A stretch of 64,000 nucleotides of DNA from assembly GCF_002911695.1 (NCBI RefSeq), contig NZ_PQBS01000010.1, positions 124,001-188,000 on the forward strand. Direction: 5' to 3'. How positions within the stretch are numbered: the stretch's first letter is position 1; the number at the start of each line of letters is the position of its first letter. Of the stretch, positions 8,978 through 17,789 are shown piece after piece. Source of the DNA: Gracilimonas amylolytica (lineage in GTDB: Bacteria; Bacteroidota; Rhodothermia; Balneolales; Balneolaceae). The notes below the pieces were generated by a model. The model was not told where the DNA came from, made no database searches, and worked only from the letters and a program-made list of their open reading frames with translations. The position numbers and the translations under genes are program-made.

Positions 8978-10219
8978 ATGGCTCAAGAAACCGACGACCT
9001 CTCCTACCCTAAAGATCAGATCAAAGTCCTTTTACTGGAAGGCATTCACCCCAAAGCTCTCGAAAATTTCAATCAGAACGGGTTTTATAATGTAGAAACC
9101 CATGATGTAGCTTTTAGCGAAGAGGAGCTTCTCGATAAGATCGAAGATGTACAATTGATCGGTATTCGCTCCAAGACCCACATCACAGAAAAGGTGATCA
9201 GGAAGGCCAGTAAATTAAAAGCCATCGGCTGTTTTTGTATCGGCACCAATCAGGTTGATCTGAAAGCCGCAACCCTGGATGGTATTACGGTATTCAACTC
9301 ACCCTATTCTAATACACGCTCTGTGGCAGAATTGGTGATCGCCGAGTCCATCATGCTGATGCGTCGAATCCCGCTTCGCGATAAAAAAGCTCATGAGGGA
9401 GTCTGGCTTAAAGATGCCAATGAAAGCTATGAAGTCCGTGGCAAGAAGATCGGGATCATCGGATATGGGCATATCGGCTCACAGGTTTCCGTACTGGCAG
9501 AAAATATGGGAATGGATGTGTTCTATTATGATATCGAACCCAAACTTCCTATGGGAAATGCCACCCGGGTCGATTCCCTTAAAGAACTGCTTTCCATTTC
9601 TGACATTATCACCCTTCACGTGCCTGCCACCCCCGATACTTATATGATGATCGGCAAACAGGAACTGGCTCAAATGAAGGAAAAAAGCATTCTTCTGAAC
9701 CTGGCAAGAGGCTCCGTTGTTGATATCGATGCCCTGAAGGAAGCCATAGCATCCGGCCACATTGCGGGTGCAGGTATTGATGTATATCCGGAAGAACCTG
9801 AATCGAAAGGGGAAACCTTCACGTCTGAACTTCAGAATATGCCCAATGTCATCTTAACTCCACATATTGGGGGATCTACGCTTGAGGCTCAATACAATAT
9901 CGGGCTCGATGTCTCTACCAAACTTATCAAACTGATCGATAATGGCACCACGGTCGATTCGCATACGGTTCCATCGCTAAATCTTCCGGTTCAGAAAGAT
10001 GCACACCGCATTCTTCATATCCACGAGAACAAACCGGGGGTGCTTTCGGAGATCAACAGCTGCCTGTCTGATATGGATATTAACATCCTTGGGCAGTACC
10101 TGAAAACCAACGAGTACATCGGTTATGTGGTCCTGGATATCGACAAGGATTACAACGATGAAGTTCTCAACGAGCTTAATAATGTGAAGCACACTATTAA
10201 GACACGGATCTTGTATTGA
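8978..10219 (+). CDS. serA: D-3-phosphoglycerate dehydrogenase
   Basis: The first enzyme of serine biosynthesis, oxidising 3-phosphoglycerate with NAD. The 413-residue length and layout match the Escherichia coli-type enzyme: split substrate domain, Rossmann domain with GYGHIGSQ, catalytic arginine in LARGSVVD, a glutamate region near VYPEEPES, the catalytic histidine in LTPHIGGST, and a C-terminal ACT domain from about residue 340 (HRILHIHENKPGVLSEIN) that binds serine for feedback control. The gene is solitary: serB and serC are not in the window. It converges with the amidotransferase gene. Confidence 0.95.
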   Translation: MAQETDDLSYPKDQIKVLLLEGIHPKALENFNQNGFYNVETHDVAFSEEELLDKIEDVQLIGIRSKTHITEKVIRKASKLKAIGCFCIGTNQVDLKAATLDGITVFNSPYSNTRSVAELVIAESIMLMRRIPLRDKKAHEGVWLKDANESYEVRGKKIGIIGYGHIGSQVSVLAENMGMDVFYYDIEPKLPMGNATRVDSLKELLSISDIITLHVPATPDTYMMIGKQELAQMKEKSILLNLARGSVVDIDALKEAIASGHIAGAGIDVYPEEPESKGETFTSELQNMPNVILTPHIGGSTLEAQYNIGLDVSTKLIKLIDNGTTVDSHTVPSLNLPVQKDAHRILHIHENKPGVLSEINSCLSDMDINILGQYLKTNEYIGYVVLDIDKDYNDEVLNELNNVKHTIKTRILY

Positions 10220-10221
10220 TA

Positions 10222-10256
10222 CTTGTTCATTCAGCCTGATTGGCTGTTTTAACAAG
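10222..10256 (+). terminator. Hairpin terminator of serA overlapping the convergent gene's 3' end
   Basis: An inner stem CAGCC/GGCTG is followed by TTTT, inside an outer stem CTTGTT/AACAAG. It begins 3 nt after the serA stop and overlaps the last codons of the minus-strand amidotransferase, so one structure could serve the convergent pair. Confidence 0.5.
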
Positions 10257-11009
10257 CTCCTTAAAGATATTGCGCTGGCGGGCTATCTGAATCAGATACT
10301 CGGGATGCCACTGCACCCCGATCACAAAAGGATACTCCGAATGCTCAATAGCCTGCCTGACTTCCGTATTCAATTCACGTGCCACGATCTGCAGTCCTTC
10401 ACCCGGTTCATCGATGGCCTGATTATGAAGGGCATTTACATTACAGACATCTGTTTTCAGGATCTCACAAAGCTTACTTCCATCTTTGATCATCACCCGT
10501 TTTTTAGGAAATATGGACGACACCTGTGACTTTTCGCCATAAAACCCTCGTATATCCTGATGCAAGGTTCCATTAAAGTGCACATTCATCAGCTGCATAC
10601 CACGGCATATACCCAGTACGGGGAGTCCTCTTTCAATAGCCTGACCCAACAGTTTGAATTCCAGATCATCCCGTTTTGGGTCGACGGGAGAACGCTTGGT
10701 ATGCTGAAAATACCTGGCCAGCCAGTACACCGGAAAGAAGATTATGGATAACAACCACTCGAAGATGGTCCGCTTATTCCGAACCAATTTTGCCCGCTCA
10801 ATTCGTTGCTGACCGTATTTCATGGGTTCCACATCGGCCCCGCCTCCCAATATCAGGGCATCTACTTCATCGATCTCTTTGGGGTTTTCGGGGGTGATGC
10901 GAAGCGGTTTACCACCCGCAAGCCTTACTGACAAGGCTGTGAACAGCCACGCCCCACCGCCACCTTCATCCGGACCTGTGATACCAACAACCGGTTTTTT
11001 ATTCCACAT
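10227..11009 (-). CDS. Class I glutamine amidotransferase-like hydrolase (peptidase C26), amidoligase partner
   Basis: A 260-residue class I glutamine-amidotransferase fold related to gamma-glutamyl-GABA hydrolase (PuuD). The triad is visible: Cys135 in GICRGMQ, His235 and Glu237 in GVQWHPEY. An LGGGADVEP motif precedes it. Unusual for the family, residues 82-101 form a strongly hydrophobic insert (FEWLLSIIFFPVYWLA), suggesting membrane association or a hydrophobic partner surface. The gene starts 11 nt inside the end of the amidoligase gene, so the two are translationally coupled. By family it would hydrolyse a gamma-glutamyl or other amide bond, either releasing ammonia or removing what the ligase adds. 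The substrate is unknown. Confidence 0.85.
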   Translation of the reverse strand: MWNKKPVVGITGPDEGGGGAWLFTALSVRLAGGKPLRITPENPKEIDEVDALILGGGADVEPMKYGQQRIERAKLVRNKRTIFEWLLSIIFFPVYWLARYFQHTKRSPVDPKRDDLEFKLLGQAIERGLPVLGICRGMQLMNVHFNGTLHQDIRGFYGEKSQVSSIFPKKRVMIKDGSKLCEILKTDVCNVNALHNQAIDEPGEGLQIVARELNTEVRQAIEHSEYPFVIGVQWHPEYLIQIARQRNIFKELVKTANQAE

Positions 11010-11997
11010 TCTGTACCCACCTGTCCATCAATTCTACCCATTTCTTTTTCATGCTGAATACAGACTTGTCGTCCATATTTAAAAATGCTCTTGAATATTG
11101 ACTTAGGGATTGTTCGTCATCTGCCAGCTTTTCTACCAACACCCAACGGTTCCATTCTGCTGCCAGCGACCATGACTTATCACCGAGTGAACAATTTGGA
11201 AGTCGGTAATGGAAAGTTGGCCGGGCAGAAGTGAGTTCCTCCTTCATCAGTCCGGAGGTAAATTCCTTCTCCATAAACATAAAGACCGGCAGCATATCCA
11301 GTGGGCGATTTCTTGAATTTTTGAAAGTAAAATAATCCCTGATCAATTCTTTTAACGCTGGCTGATAATCCTCACGAAGGATATACCTGATATAATCCAT
11401 CTCATACTCATTGATATACGGAGTGAGTTTGCGGGATATATTCACATCAGCATCCTTACGGATCCACCCATCCAGCATCACATACGCCTTCAGGTGGCGA
11501 AGCAAACTATCAGCACTTAATTCCGGCACTTCAGGATTGAGATGTAACCCAAATGCATAAAAAAACGAGTCTCCTGTCCCCTTTGCTTTCCATTCGCGTA
11601 ACCGATCTACCAGTTCGTTCAACCGTTTCAAATCAGAAAATCCTATGGGTGGTGTTATGATCTCAAATGGAACCACGGTCGATGCCATATCGCGCAGAGC
11701 CTCTTCAAGCTTTTCCTTGTTTTTCAGCTTGTTCACATCCAAACCAACTGTTTTAAGGACCTTCTCATATTTTTTATTCAGGAACAAACTGGCATCCAGT
11801 TCCAGTGAAAATTCACCGAATTCAGTGTCTTTTACTTTGTATTCGTATCCGCTGATCTGTTCAACTTTACCTCCATACAGCTCACAGATCATCTCGGCGG
11901 CATCATTCATTTCCACACCGGTGAATTCAAACTCGAATCCGACCGAGCGTTCTTGCCCATCCTGATTGTTTATAATTGGCGGTGTTTTAAATGTCAC
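10999..11997 (-). CDS. Amidoligase-family enzyme (glutamine-synthetase fold)
   Basis: A 332-residue protein matching the amidoligase family, ATP-dependent carboxylate-amine ligases with a glutamine-synthetase-like fold. Visible features are the first acidic strand GFEFEF (Glu22, Glu24), a second acidic pair in LELDAS (Glu66, Asp68), FEIITPP (Glu112) and the GLHLNPE loop (His152, Asn154, Glu156). The downstream overlapping gene is a class I amidotransferase-like hydrolase, a pairing described for these families in comparative genomics. The pair likely makes or edits an amide-linked metabolite or peptide tag. Upstream, a 146-nt gap leads to the divergent ABC-F gene. Family assignment is fairly firm; the reaction partner is unknown. 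Confidence 0.78.
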   Translation of the reverse strand: MTFKTPPIINNQDGQERSVGFEFEFTGVEMNDAAEMICELYGGKVEQISGYEYKVKDTEFGEFSLELDASLFLNKKYEKVLKTVGLDVNKLKNKEKLEEALRDMASTVVPFEIITPPIGFSDLKRLNELVDRLREWKAKGTGDSFFYAFGLHLNPEVPELSADSLLRHLKAYVMLDGWIRKDADVNISRKLTPYINEYEMDYIRYILREDYQPALKELIRDYFTFKNSRNRPLDMLPVFMFMEKEFTSGLMKEELTSARPTFHYRLPNCSLGDKSWSLAAEWNRWVLVEKLADDEQSLSQYSRAFLNMDDKSVFSMKKKWVELMDRWVQNVE

Positions 11998-12099
11998 GTT
12001 CTTTTTCCTTTGATTTCCATCACTTTAAACAGATAGAAGGTGAGTTTCAATCCTAAAAAATTAAGATACCTGTATCCTTAAATGTTCCCGCACTTTCCT

Positions 12100-12107
12100 T
12101 ATTTTAA
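12100..12107 (+). promoter_or_regulatory. Putative -7 promoter box (TATTTTAA) for the ABC-F gene
   Basis: TATTTTAA, 44 bases before the ATG at 12144, fits the TAT[CT]TT pattern that recurs before genes in this window. Confidence 0.3.
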
Positions 12108-12143
12108 TGTTTCATCAACAGAGTTTTTAACTGAACGTTTTAC

Positions 12144-14039
12144 ATGACCTACCTCTCCACCGAAAACCTTTCCAAGACCTTTGGGATCAAGCCACTTTTT
12201 GAAGATCTGACCTTTGGGATCTCTCAGGGTGATAAAACCGCATTGATCGCTCCCAACGGTACCGGTAAATCCACTTTATTAAAGATCCTGGCGGGAGAAA
12301 TGGAACCGGATTCAGGTAAGGTCATGACCCAGAAAGGCATTCAGATTGGATATCTTGCGCAGGAGCCGGAGCTGGATGAAAACATGACCATCAGTGAATT
12401 CATCGCTCACGGTGACTCTGACAAGATCAAGGTGGTGCAGCGTTATGAGAAAGCTGTTCAGGCTCAGGCTGAAAATTTCAATGAACAAACTCAAAAGCAG
12501 TTCGAAAAAGCATCAGCCGCCATGGATGCAGCCGAAGCCTGGGATGTGGAACAACAAATGGAGCAGATCCTGAGTGCGTTGAATATTCACGATCTGGATC
12601 AATCGATCAGCTCCTTATCAGGCGGTGAGCGCAAAAGAGTGGCTCTTGCATTTGTACTGTTGGATGAACCGGACCTGCTGATCCTGGATGAGCCCACCAA
12701 CCACCTGGATGTGGAGATGATCGAATGGCTGGAACAGTATCTGGCTAAAAGTAAAATGACCTTATTGATGGTGACTCACGATCGCTACTTCCTGGACAGA
12801 GTGTGTAATCATATTCTGGAACTGGATTATGGCAAGCTCTATCACCACAAGGGGAATTACGAATATTATCTGAAGAAGAAGGCGGAACGGGAAGAGATCG
12901 AAGCGACCGAGATCGCCAAGGCCGGCAAGCTGATGAAGAAGGAACTGGAATGGATGCGCCGGGGACCGAAAGCCCGTACCACGAAATCCAAGTCCCGCAT
13001 CAAGGCCTTTTATGAGACGAAAGATAAAGCCAACTCTGCCCGCGAGGAAACAGAGATGCAGCTGGATGTGAATATGAGCCGCATGGGCGGGAAGGTATTG
13101 GAAGTGGAACATCTCTCAAAAGCCTTTGACGACACTGTGATCCTGGATGATTTCAGTTATCAGTTTCTGCAAGGCGAACGCATCGGTATTCTTGGAAAGA
13201 ATGGAGTTGGTAAGAGTACTTTCCTGAAAATTCTGATGGGTGAGATGAAACCAGATTCAGGCACCATCGACACCGGCGAGACCATTATATTTGGGCATTA
13301 TCAGCAAAAGGGCTTTCCGATCGATGAGAGTAAGCGGGTGATCGAGGTGATCAAGGAAGTGGCTGAGGTCATCGAACTGGCGAACGGAGATAAGATCACG
13401 GCTTCACAGTTTTTAGAGCATTTCATGTTTCCCGGCAAAATGCAGTACACTCCGGTTGAGAAACTAAGCGGTGGTGAAAAACGCCGGCTCATGCTGATGA
13501 TGGTTCTGATCAAAAATCCCAATTTCCTGATATTGGATGAGCCAACTAATGATCTGGATCTGCTTACTCTGAACAAACTGGAAGATTTCCTTCAGAACTT
13601 TGGTGGCTGCCTTATCATCGTTTCTCATGACAGGTTTTTCATGGATAAACTGGTCGACCACTATTTTGTATTTGAGGGACAGGGCGTGATCAGGGACTTT
13701 CACGGCACTTATGACGAATACCGTGATGAGATCCTAAGCCGTATTTCTGATGAAGACAAATCCAAACCTCAGTCTAAATCGTCTCCACAAAAAACCAAAG
13801 AAGATAAACCCGCTTCGGAATCGGTTCAAAAACTCACCTACAACGAGAGACGGGAGTTCAATAAACTGGAAAAAGAGATCGCAAAATTAGAGAAACAGAA
13901 AACCACTCTGGAAAAAGAGATGGCTGACGGGAATCTGGAATATGGCGAACTGAATGAACTGTCTAAAGAATTTGAGGCTCTTAAAGAAGAACTTGAAGAA
14001 AAAGAATTAACCTGGCTGGAAATGGCAGAGCGTGCCTGA
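12144..14039 (+). CDS. ABC-F family ATPase (Uup-like)
   Basis: A 631-residue soluble protein with two ABC domains and no membrane segment. The first has Walker A APNGTGKST, signature LSGGERKRV and Walker B LLILDEPTNHLD; the second has GKNGVGKST, LSGGEKRRL and LILDEPTNDLD. A charged linker of about 80 residues (GPKARTTKSKSR) lies between them. The C-terminal 90 residues are a Lys/Glu-rich coiled coil (RREFNKLEKEIAKLEKQ), as in Uup and related ABC-F proteins. Members act at the ribosome or in DNA-structure maintenance rather than in transport. Uup-like is favoured because of the C-terminal coiled coil. Confidence 0.93.
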   Translation: MTYLSTENLSKTFGIKPLFEDLTFGISQGDKTALIAPNGTGKSTLLKILAGEMEPDSGKVMTQKGIQIGYLAQEPELDENMTISEFIAHGDSDKIKVVQRYEKAVQAQAENFNEQTQKQFEKASAAMDAAEAWDVEQQMEQILSALNIHDLDQSISSLSGGERKRVALAFVLLDEPDLLILDEPTNHLDVEMIEWLEQYLAKSKMTLLMVTHDRYFLDRVCNHILELDYGKLYHHKGNYEYYLKKKAEREEIEATEIAKAGKLMKKELEWMRRGPKARTTKSKSRIKAFYETKDKANSAREETEMQLDVNMSRMGGKVLEVEHLSKAFDDTVILDDFSYQFLQGERIGILGKNGVGKSTFLKILMGEMKPDSGTIDTGETIIFGHYQQKGFPIDESKRVIEVIKEVAEVIELANGDKITASQFLEHFMFPGKMQYTPVEKLSGGEKRRLMLMMVLIKNPNFLILDEPTNDLDLLTLNKLEDFLQNFGGCLIIVSHDRFFMDKLVDHYFVFEGQGVIRDFHGTYDEYRDEILSRISDEDKSKPQSKSSPQKTKEDKPASESVQKLTYNERREFNKLEKEIAKLEKQKTTLEKEMADGNLEYGELNELSKEFEALKEELEEKELTWLEMAERA

Positions 14040-14129
14040 TTCTGAGTTCTGAAACATATTTCCGTATCAAACACTAAAACCTATTCAAATCCGTATCTTC
14101 CATACACTTTAAAATTTTATATACACATC

Positions 14130-14849
14130 ATGGATATTCAAAGTAATCGTGGACTTACCATTATCGGGGCAGCCATTTTTTTAGGATTGATCGCCTTTGG
14201 GTTTATTCTTGGCAATGCAGCCATCACTTTTAAGGAATATGAGCGAACGGTAACCGTAAAAGGGCTGGCAGAGGAAGAGCATCTCGCTGATATCGTAATA
14301 TGGCCCATTCAGTTTACGGAAGCCAGTAATCAGCTCGAGGACATCTACCAACAGCTTGAAAACAGTGGCGAGAAAGTGCGAAACTTTCTGACCGAACGCG
14401 GAGTGAGTGAGGATGAGATCTCGATCTCAACCCCTTTAGTGACTGATAAATCGGCACAGCGATGGGGTGGGCAACAGGATGCACAGTTTCGGTACGTTGC
14501 CGATCAGACCGTTACTATTTATTCAGAGGATGTGGAGAAAGTACGTGAGGTCATGAGCCAGCTGGCTGACCTGGGTAAACAGGGCATCACTCTTTCAGGT
14601 GACGAATATCAGGTGCGGCCGGAATACATTTTCAACAGCCTGAATGACATCAAGCCTCAGATGATCGAAGCAGCTACCAAAGAAGCACGGGCCGTGGCTG
14701 AGAAATTCGCGGAAGATTCCAACAGTCAGCTGGGTAAGATCAAAACCGCCTATCAGGGTCAGTTCAGTATCTCTCCAAGAGACAATAACAACCCACACAT
14801 CAAGAATGTGAGAGTGGTTTCTACCGTGGTCTATTATTTGTCAGACTGA
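14130..14849 (+). CDS. SIMPL-domain (DUF541) membrane-anchored protein
   Basis: A 239-residue protein with one N-terminal membrane helix (about residues 8-30, TIIGAAIFLGLIAFGF) followed by a periplasmic SIMPL/DUF541 domain. The hallmark RTVTVKGLAEEE start of the domain, long amphipathic helices and a final VVYYLSD strand are present. The SIMPL domain (from mouse kinase-associated protein SIMPL) forms oligomers in bacterial homologues; some are linked to oxidative stress, but the biochemical role is unknown. It sits 90 nt after the ABC-F gene and could be cotranscribed. Confidence 0.85.
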   Translation: MDIQSNRGLTIIGAAIFLGLIAFGFILGNAAITFKEYERTVTVKGLAEEEHLADIVIWPIQFTEASNQLEDIYQQLENSGEKVRNFLTERGVSEDEISISTPLVTDKSAQRWGGQQDAQFRYVADQTVTIYSEDVEKVREVMSQLADLGKQGITLSGDEYQVRPEYIFNSLNDIKPQMIEAATKEARAVAEKFAEDSNSQLGKIKTAYQGQFSISPRDNNNPHIKNVRVVSTVVYYLSD

Positions 14850-14908
14850 TGTGATGTTAAAAGCTATTTCACCCAGAACATCAGATTGTGAACTCAGGCA
14901 AATCACGT

Positions 14909-14916
14909 TATCTTAG
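14909..14916 (+). promoter_or_regulatory. Putative promoter box (TATCTTAG) with upstream TTG
   Basis: TATCTTAG lies 31 bases before the ATG at 14948, and a TTG is found 20 bases further upstream, the spacing expected of a Bacteroidota -33/-7 promoter. Confidence 0.45.
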
Positions 14917-14947
14917 CAGTAAATTAAGACTTTAAAAATCAGTTCAT

Positions 14948-15292
14948 ATGCCAACGGTAAAACTCCTGAAAATTGCACACGGTCGCAGTGGCGACAAAGG
15001 AAATGGAAGTAATGTCGGGATCATTGCACGTCACCCTGAGATCTATTCCTTTCTTGAAAAAAACCTGACAGCCGACCGTGTAAAAGATCACATGAAACAT
15101 GTGTGCAAGGGTGAAGTTGAACGCTATGAAATGCCAAATATCGGTGCCCTTAATTTTATACTGAATGAAAGTCTTGGCGGTGGTGGAACCGTATCCCTGA
15201 AACTAGATGCCCAGGGTAAAACCCATGCCTCTCAGGTTTTAAGAATGGATATTGACGTACCTGAAGAACTCCTGAAGCTGGTAGAAAATTAA
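14948..15292 (+). CDS. Stand-alone AtuA C-terminal ferredoxin-fold-like domain protein
   Basis: A 114-residue protein containing the signature HGRSGDKGNGSNVG (residues 11-24), which marks the C-terminal domain of the DUF1446/AtuA proteins associated with acyclic-terpene utilisation and acyl-CoA metabolism. Here it is free-standing: no DUF1446 N-terminal domain gene, acyl-CoA carboxylase or terpene gene is nearby. The rest reads as an alpha/beta domain with a Gly-rich turn (ESLGGGGTV). It is probably a small subunit or regulator acting with a DUF1446 protein encoded elsewhere. The start is clear and a candidate promoter precedes it. Confidence 0.8.
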   Translation: MPTVKLLKIAHGRSGDKGNGSNVGIIARHPEIYSFLEKNLTADRVKDHMKHVCKGEVERYEMPNIGALNFILNESLGGGGTVSLKLDAQGKTHASQVLRMDIDVPEELLKLVEN

Positions 15293-15427
15293 GTTTCTGC
15301 CCATAGCCTATCACCACTTCTCATAAACGGCCGCTTTTATTTGAATTTTCAAATAGATTAAACAGTTCTATTATTTTATAATAATAGCGTACTGATTTTA
15401 AATAACTTCAATAAAAGCTACACCTCC

Positions 15428-16978
15428 TTGTTCTATAGGCTGCTGACGCTGAACTGGCGTATCTTTATTTCTAACCTGAACCGATTTCAGCTTTTGCTGA
15501 CCATCGGCTACATCCTGTTTCTGGGGATCATGCTGGTGAACCTGATCGGTACGGCCATCGTGGTGGTATTGATGGATAGCCGCCCATGGATGCAGGTGGA
15601 ACTGCCATGGCTGACTCCGGATATTTATAAGTTCATCCTCCTTGTCTTTGGAAATGCGTATTGGCTCATGCATTTCTCGTTCACCAACATGAGGCTCCTC
15701 AACATCGAAGAAAACCGGAAGCTTCTGGGATTTGGCTTTCCGCTGAAACGGCTGGCAAAATATCTGACCATCATTGGCTTTTGTCACCCCGTAAATATTA
15801 TTTACAATTTTACCTGGGTGGTCTTCCTGATGATACAGGTCGACTTTGCCTATCAGATCCCGGTTGGGCTGGCGGCCATTGCCCTCAATTATGTACTTAT
15901 CTATTCTGTGAAGCACCGCTTTATACGCGTGGTGGAAAAGAGATTCATTGCCGTAGTGATCGGTTTTCTCTTCCTAATCTTTGGACTGTTTCAGCTGGTT
16001 TCCCTTTTTGCCTCTAACTCAAGCCGCATCTTTGCAGAGTTCATACCCCAGGTAGAAACGGTGAATTATTTTCTTGGCTGGTTGCCGGGTGGTCTCATGA
16101 TCCAAACGGTCACAGTAGAGTATGGTTGGCTGAATGCCGGTATCATATTTGTGTTTTCGACCATATTGGTTGGTCTTACCGTGATCGATCATTTCAACAA
16201 GACCAAGGAGGGATTGTTGAATCCGGGGCTCAAAAAAGCGGAAGAGGAAAGCAGTAAGCTCTGGCTCTTTCTCAGAAAGGTACTGGGAAGGAATGCCGGT
16301 AAATATTATTTCTATGTGATGAAGCATCCTTACAACCGGTTGCAGGTGCTTACGCTAACCGTTATTCCCATTGTGTACGTCCCGCTGTTATTGAACGTAG
16401 ATTTTGAGATCGCCAAGACCATTCTCATACCAACCATACTTGCCGGCATACCGGTGGCCCTTTTAGCCATGGGTATGGCCAATATGTACGGCTATGAGAA
16501 CCGGGAATTTCTTCTGCATCTTCAGTTTCCGATTAACCTGGAAAAGCAACTAAAAGAGCGATTTCTCGGAGTGATCGTTTTGCCACTGCTGGTGTTTTAT
16601 TTGATCACCGTGTTTGAATTGCTCGTTATCCCCAAGATCGGTTCACCCTTGCAAATTTTTGTAGCCAATACTTTTTTCTTTTTGATGTTCATGCTGCTTT
16701 TTGTGTGGAGTTCTTACTTTCAATATCAACGGGCAACCTACTCCTCCTTCAGTTACAAACACCCGATCATTCCTCAGAAAGTTACCTTTGCCATCTCTTT
16801 CCTCATTTTTTCGATGGGTTACCTGGTGTTTGTACCCCTGGAAGGACTGGAATGGTACCGGCTCACGATTATGAGTACCGTTATTGTGATCATGGTGATC
16901 TACCTGTGGCGGCACATGGAAGTTTTAGTTAACCTGTTTAAAAACCGAGTATTGATGAGATTATGGAACGAGCTATAG
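15428..16978 (+). CDS. ABC-2-like membrane permease subunit
   Basis: A 516-residue, very hydrophobic protein with about 11-12 predicted membrane helices. It overlaps the downstream ABC ATPase gene by 16 nt, so it is taken as the membrane part of an exporter. It resembles the large permeases paired with CcmA-like ATPases in Bacteroidota (possibly the DUF5687 group), but I cannot place the family firmly. The start is uncertain: no ATG or GTG is available in frame upstream, so the TTG at 15428 is used, preceded by CACCTCC rather than a purine-rich ribosome site. A GTA/ATT-rich stretch upstream is open in the same frame. Confidence 0.72.
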   Translation: MFYRLLTLNWRIFISNLNRFQLLLTIGYILFLGIMLVNLIGTAIVVVLMDSRPWMQVELPWLTPDIYKFILLVFGNAYWLMHFSFTNMRLLNIEENRKLLGFGFPLKRLAKYLTIIGFCHPVNIIYNFTWVVFLMIQVDFAYQIPVGLAAIALNYVLIYSVKHRFIRVVEKRFIAVVIGFLFLIFGLFQLVSLFASNSSRIFAEFIPQVETVNYFLGWLPGGLMIQTVTVEYGWLNAGIIFVFSTILVGLTVIDHFNKTKEGLLNPGLKKAEEESSKLWLFLRKVLGRNAGKYYFYVMKHPYNRLQVLTLTVIPIVYVPLLLNVDFEIAKTILIPTILAGIPVALLAMGMANMYGYENREFLLHLQFPINLEKQLKERFLGVIVLPLLVFYLITVFELLVIPKIGSPLQIFVANTFFFLMFMLLFVWSSYFQYQRATYSSFSYKHPIIPQKVTFAISFLIFSMGYLVFVPLEGLEWYRLTIMSTVIVIMVIYLWRHMEVLVNLFKNRVLMRLWNEL

Positions 16979-17721
16979 AGATCAAACATCTGGTTAAATG
17001 TTATGAGGATGAACCGGTACTGAAAGACCTGAATCTTGAGGTCCCCAAAGGAAATATCTTCGGCTTGATCGGCCCAAATGGCGCCGGAAAAAGCACCCTG
17101 ATCGGAGTGCTGACCGGTTTATTGAGTTTTGAGGAAGGATCTGTGGCTATCCACGATATGGAGCTGAATGCCAGAAACGAGCTGGAGATCAAGAAGATCA
17201 TTGCTTCGGTCCTGCAGCCCCCCCTGTTATTTGAACAATTCACGAGCCTGGAGTTCATCGAATACGTTTGTGAGATCTACGAGATCGACAAGGATGGTTT
17301 GGTTGAAAAGGCCTATTCACTGATGGACTTTTTTGACATCAAGGACTTTGCCAAGATCAAGATCAACAAACTCTCATCAGGCAGCCGAAAGAAACTCGCT
17401 TTTGTCACGGCTGTTTTGGTTGAACCGAAATTAATGCTGCTGGATGAGCCCTTTGAATCGGTGGACGTCATTTCCATTGAGCGCATGAAGACGGTGATCA
17501 GGCGGCTGAAGGAAAAAGGAGTGACCATCATCATCACAAGCCACATTCTGGAAGTGGTTGAAAACCTGTGTGATGACATCGCCATTCTGCATCAGGGCAA
17601 GATCAAAGCCTATCTGGATTCAGTAAGTCGCAAGGAATTACAAAAAGATTCGAGCTTGCACGAGATCTTTGAAAAATATGTAGAGATTGAAAAGAAAGAT
17701 CAGATCGTAGACTGGTTGTAG
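16963..17721 (+). CDS. ABC transporter ATP-binding protein (CcmA-like)
   Basis: A 252-residue ATPase with Walker A GPNGAGKST, Q-loop VLQPPLLFEQFT, Walker B LMLLDEPFESVD and switch His in ITSHILEVVE. The signature motif is degenerate (LSSGSRKKL instead of LSGGQ), as often seen in CcmA-like ATPases of ABC-2 exporters. It overlaps the permease gene by 16 nt, so the two subunits should be made together. The exported substrate is unknown. Downstream, after 68 nt, comes a secreted lectin-like protein that may or may not share the transcript. Confidence 0.9.
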   Translation: MERAIEIKHLVKCYEDEPVLKDLNLEVPKGNIFGLIGPNGAGKSTLIGVLTGLLSFEEGSVAIHDMELNARNELEIKKIIASVLQPPLLFEQFTSLEFIEYVCEIYEIDKDGLVEKAYSLMDFFDIKDFAKIKINKLSSGSRKKLAFVTAVLVEPKLMLLDEPFESVDVISIERMKTVIRRLKEKGVTIIITSHILEVVENLCDDIAILHQGKIKAYLDSVSRKELQKDSSLHEIFEKYVEIEKKDQIVDWL

Positions 17722-17789
17722 TCTTACACATCTCCCTCAAATATTGTATAATGGTCAGGTACGATCATTTAATAAAAATGGGGAGAATC

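Noticed and set aside
10676-11082. Plus-strand frames within the amidotransferase/amidoligase pair
   Set aside because: Antisense shadows; the minus-strand frames carry complete active-site motifs.
15398-15916. 172-codon minus-strand frame opposite the ABC permease
   Set aside because: Rich in His and Gln, as expected from the reverse of hydrophobic codons, and fully overlaps a clear membrane-protein gene.
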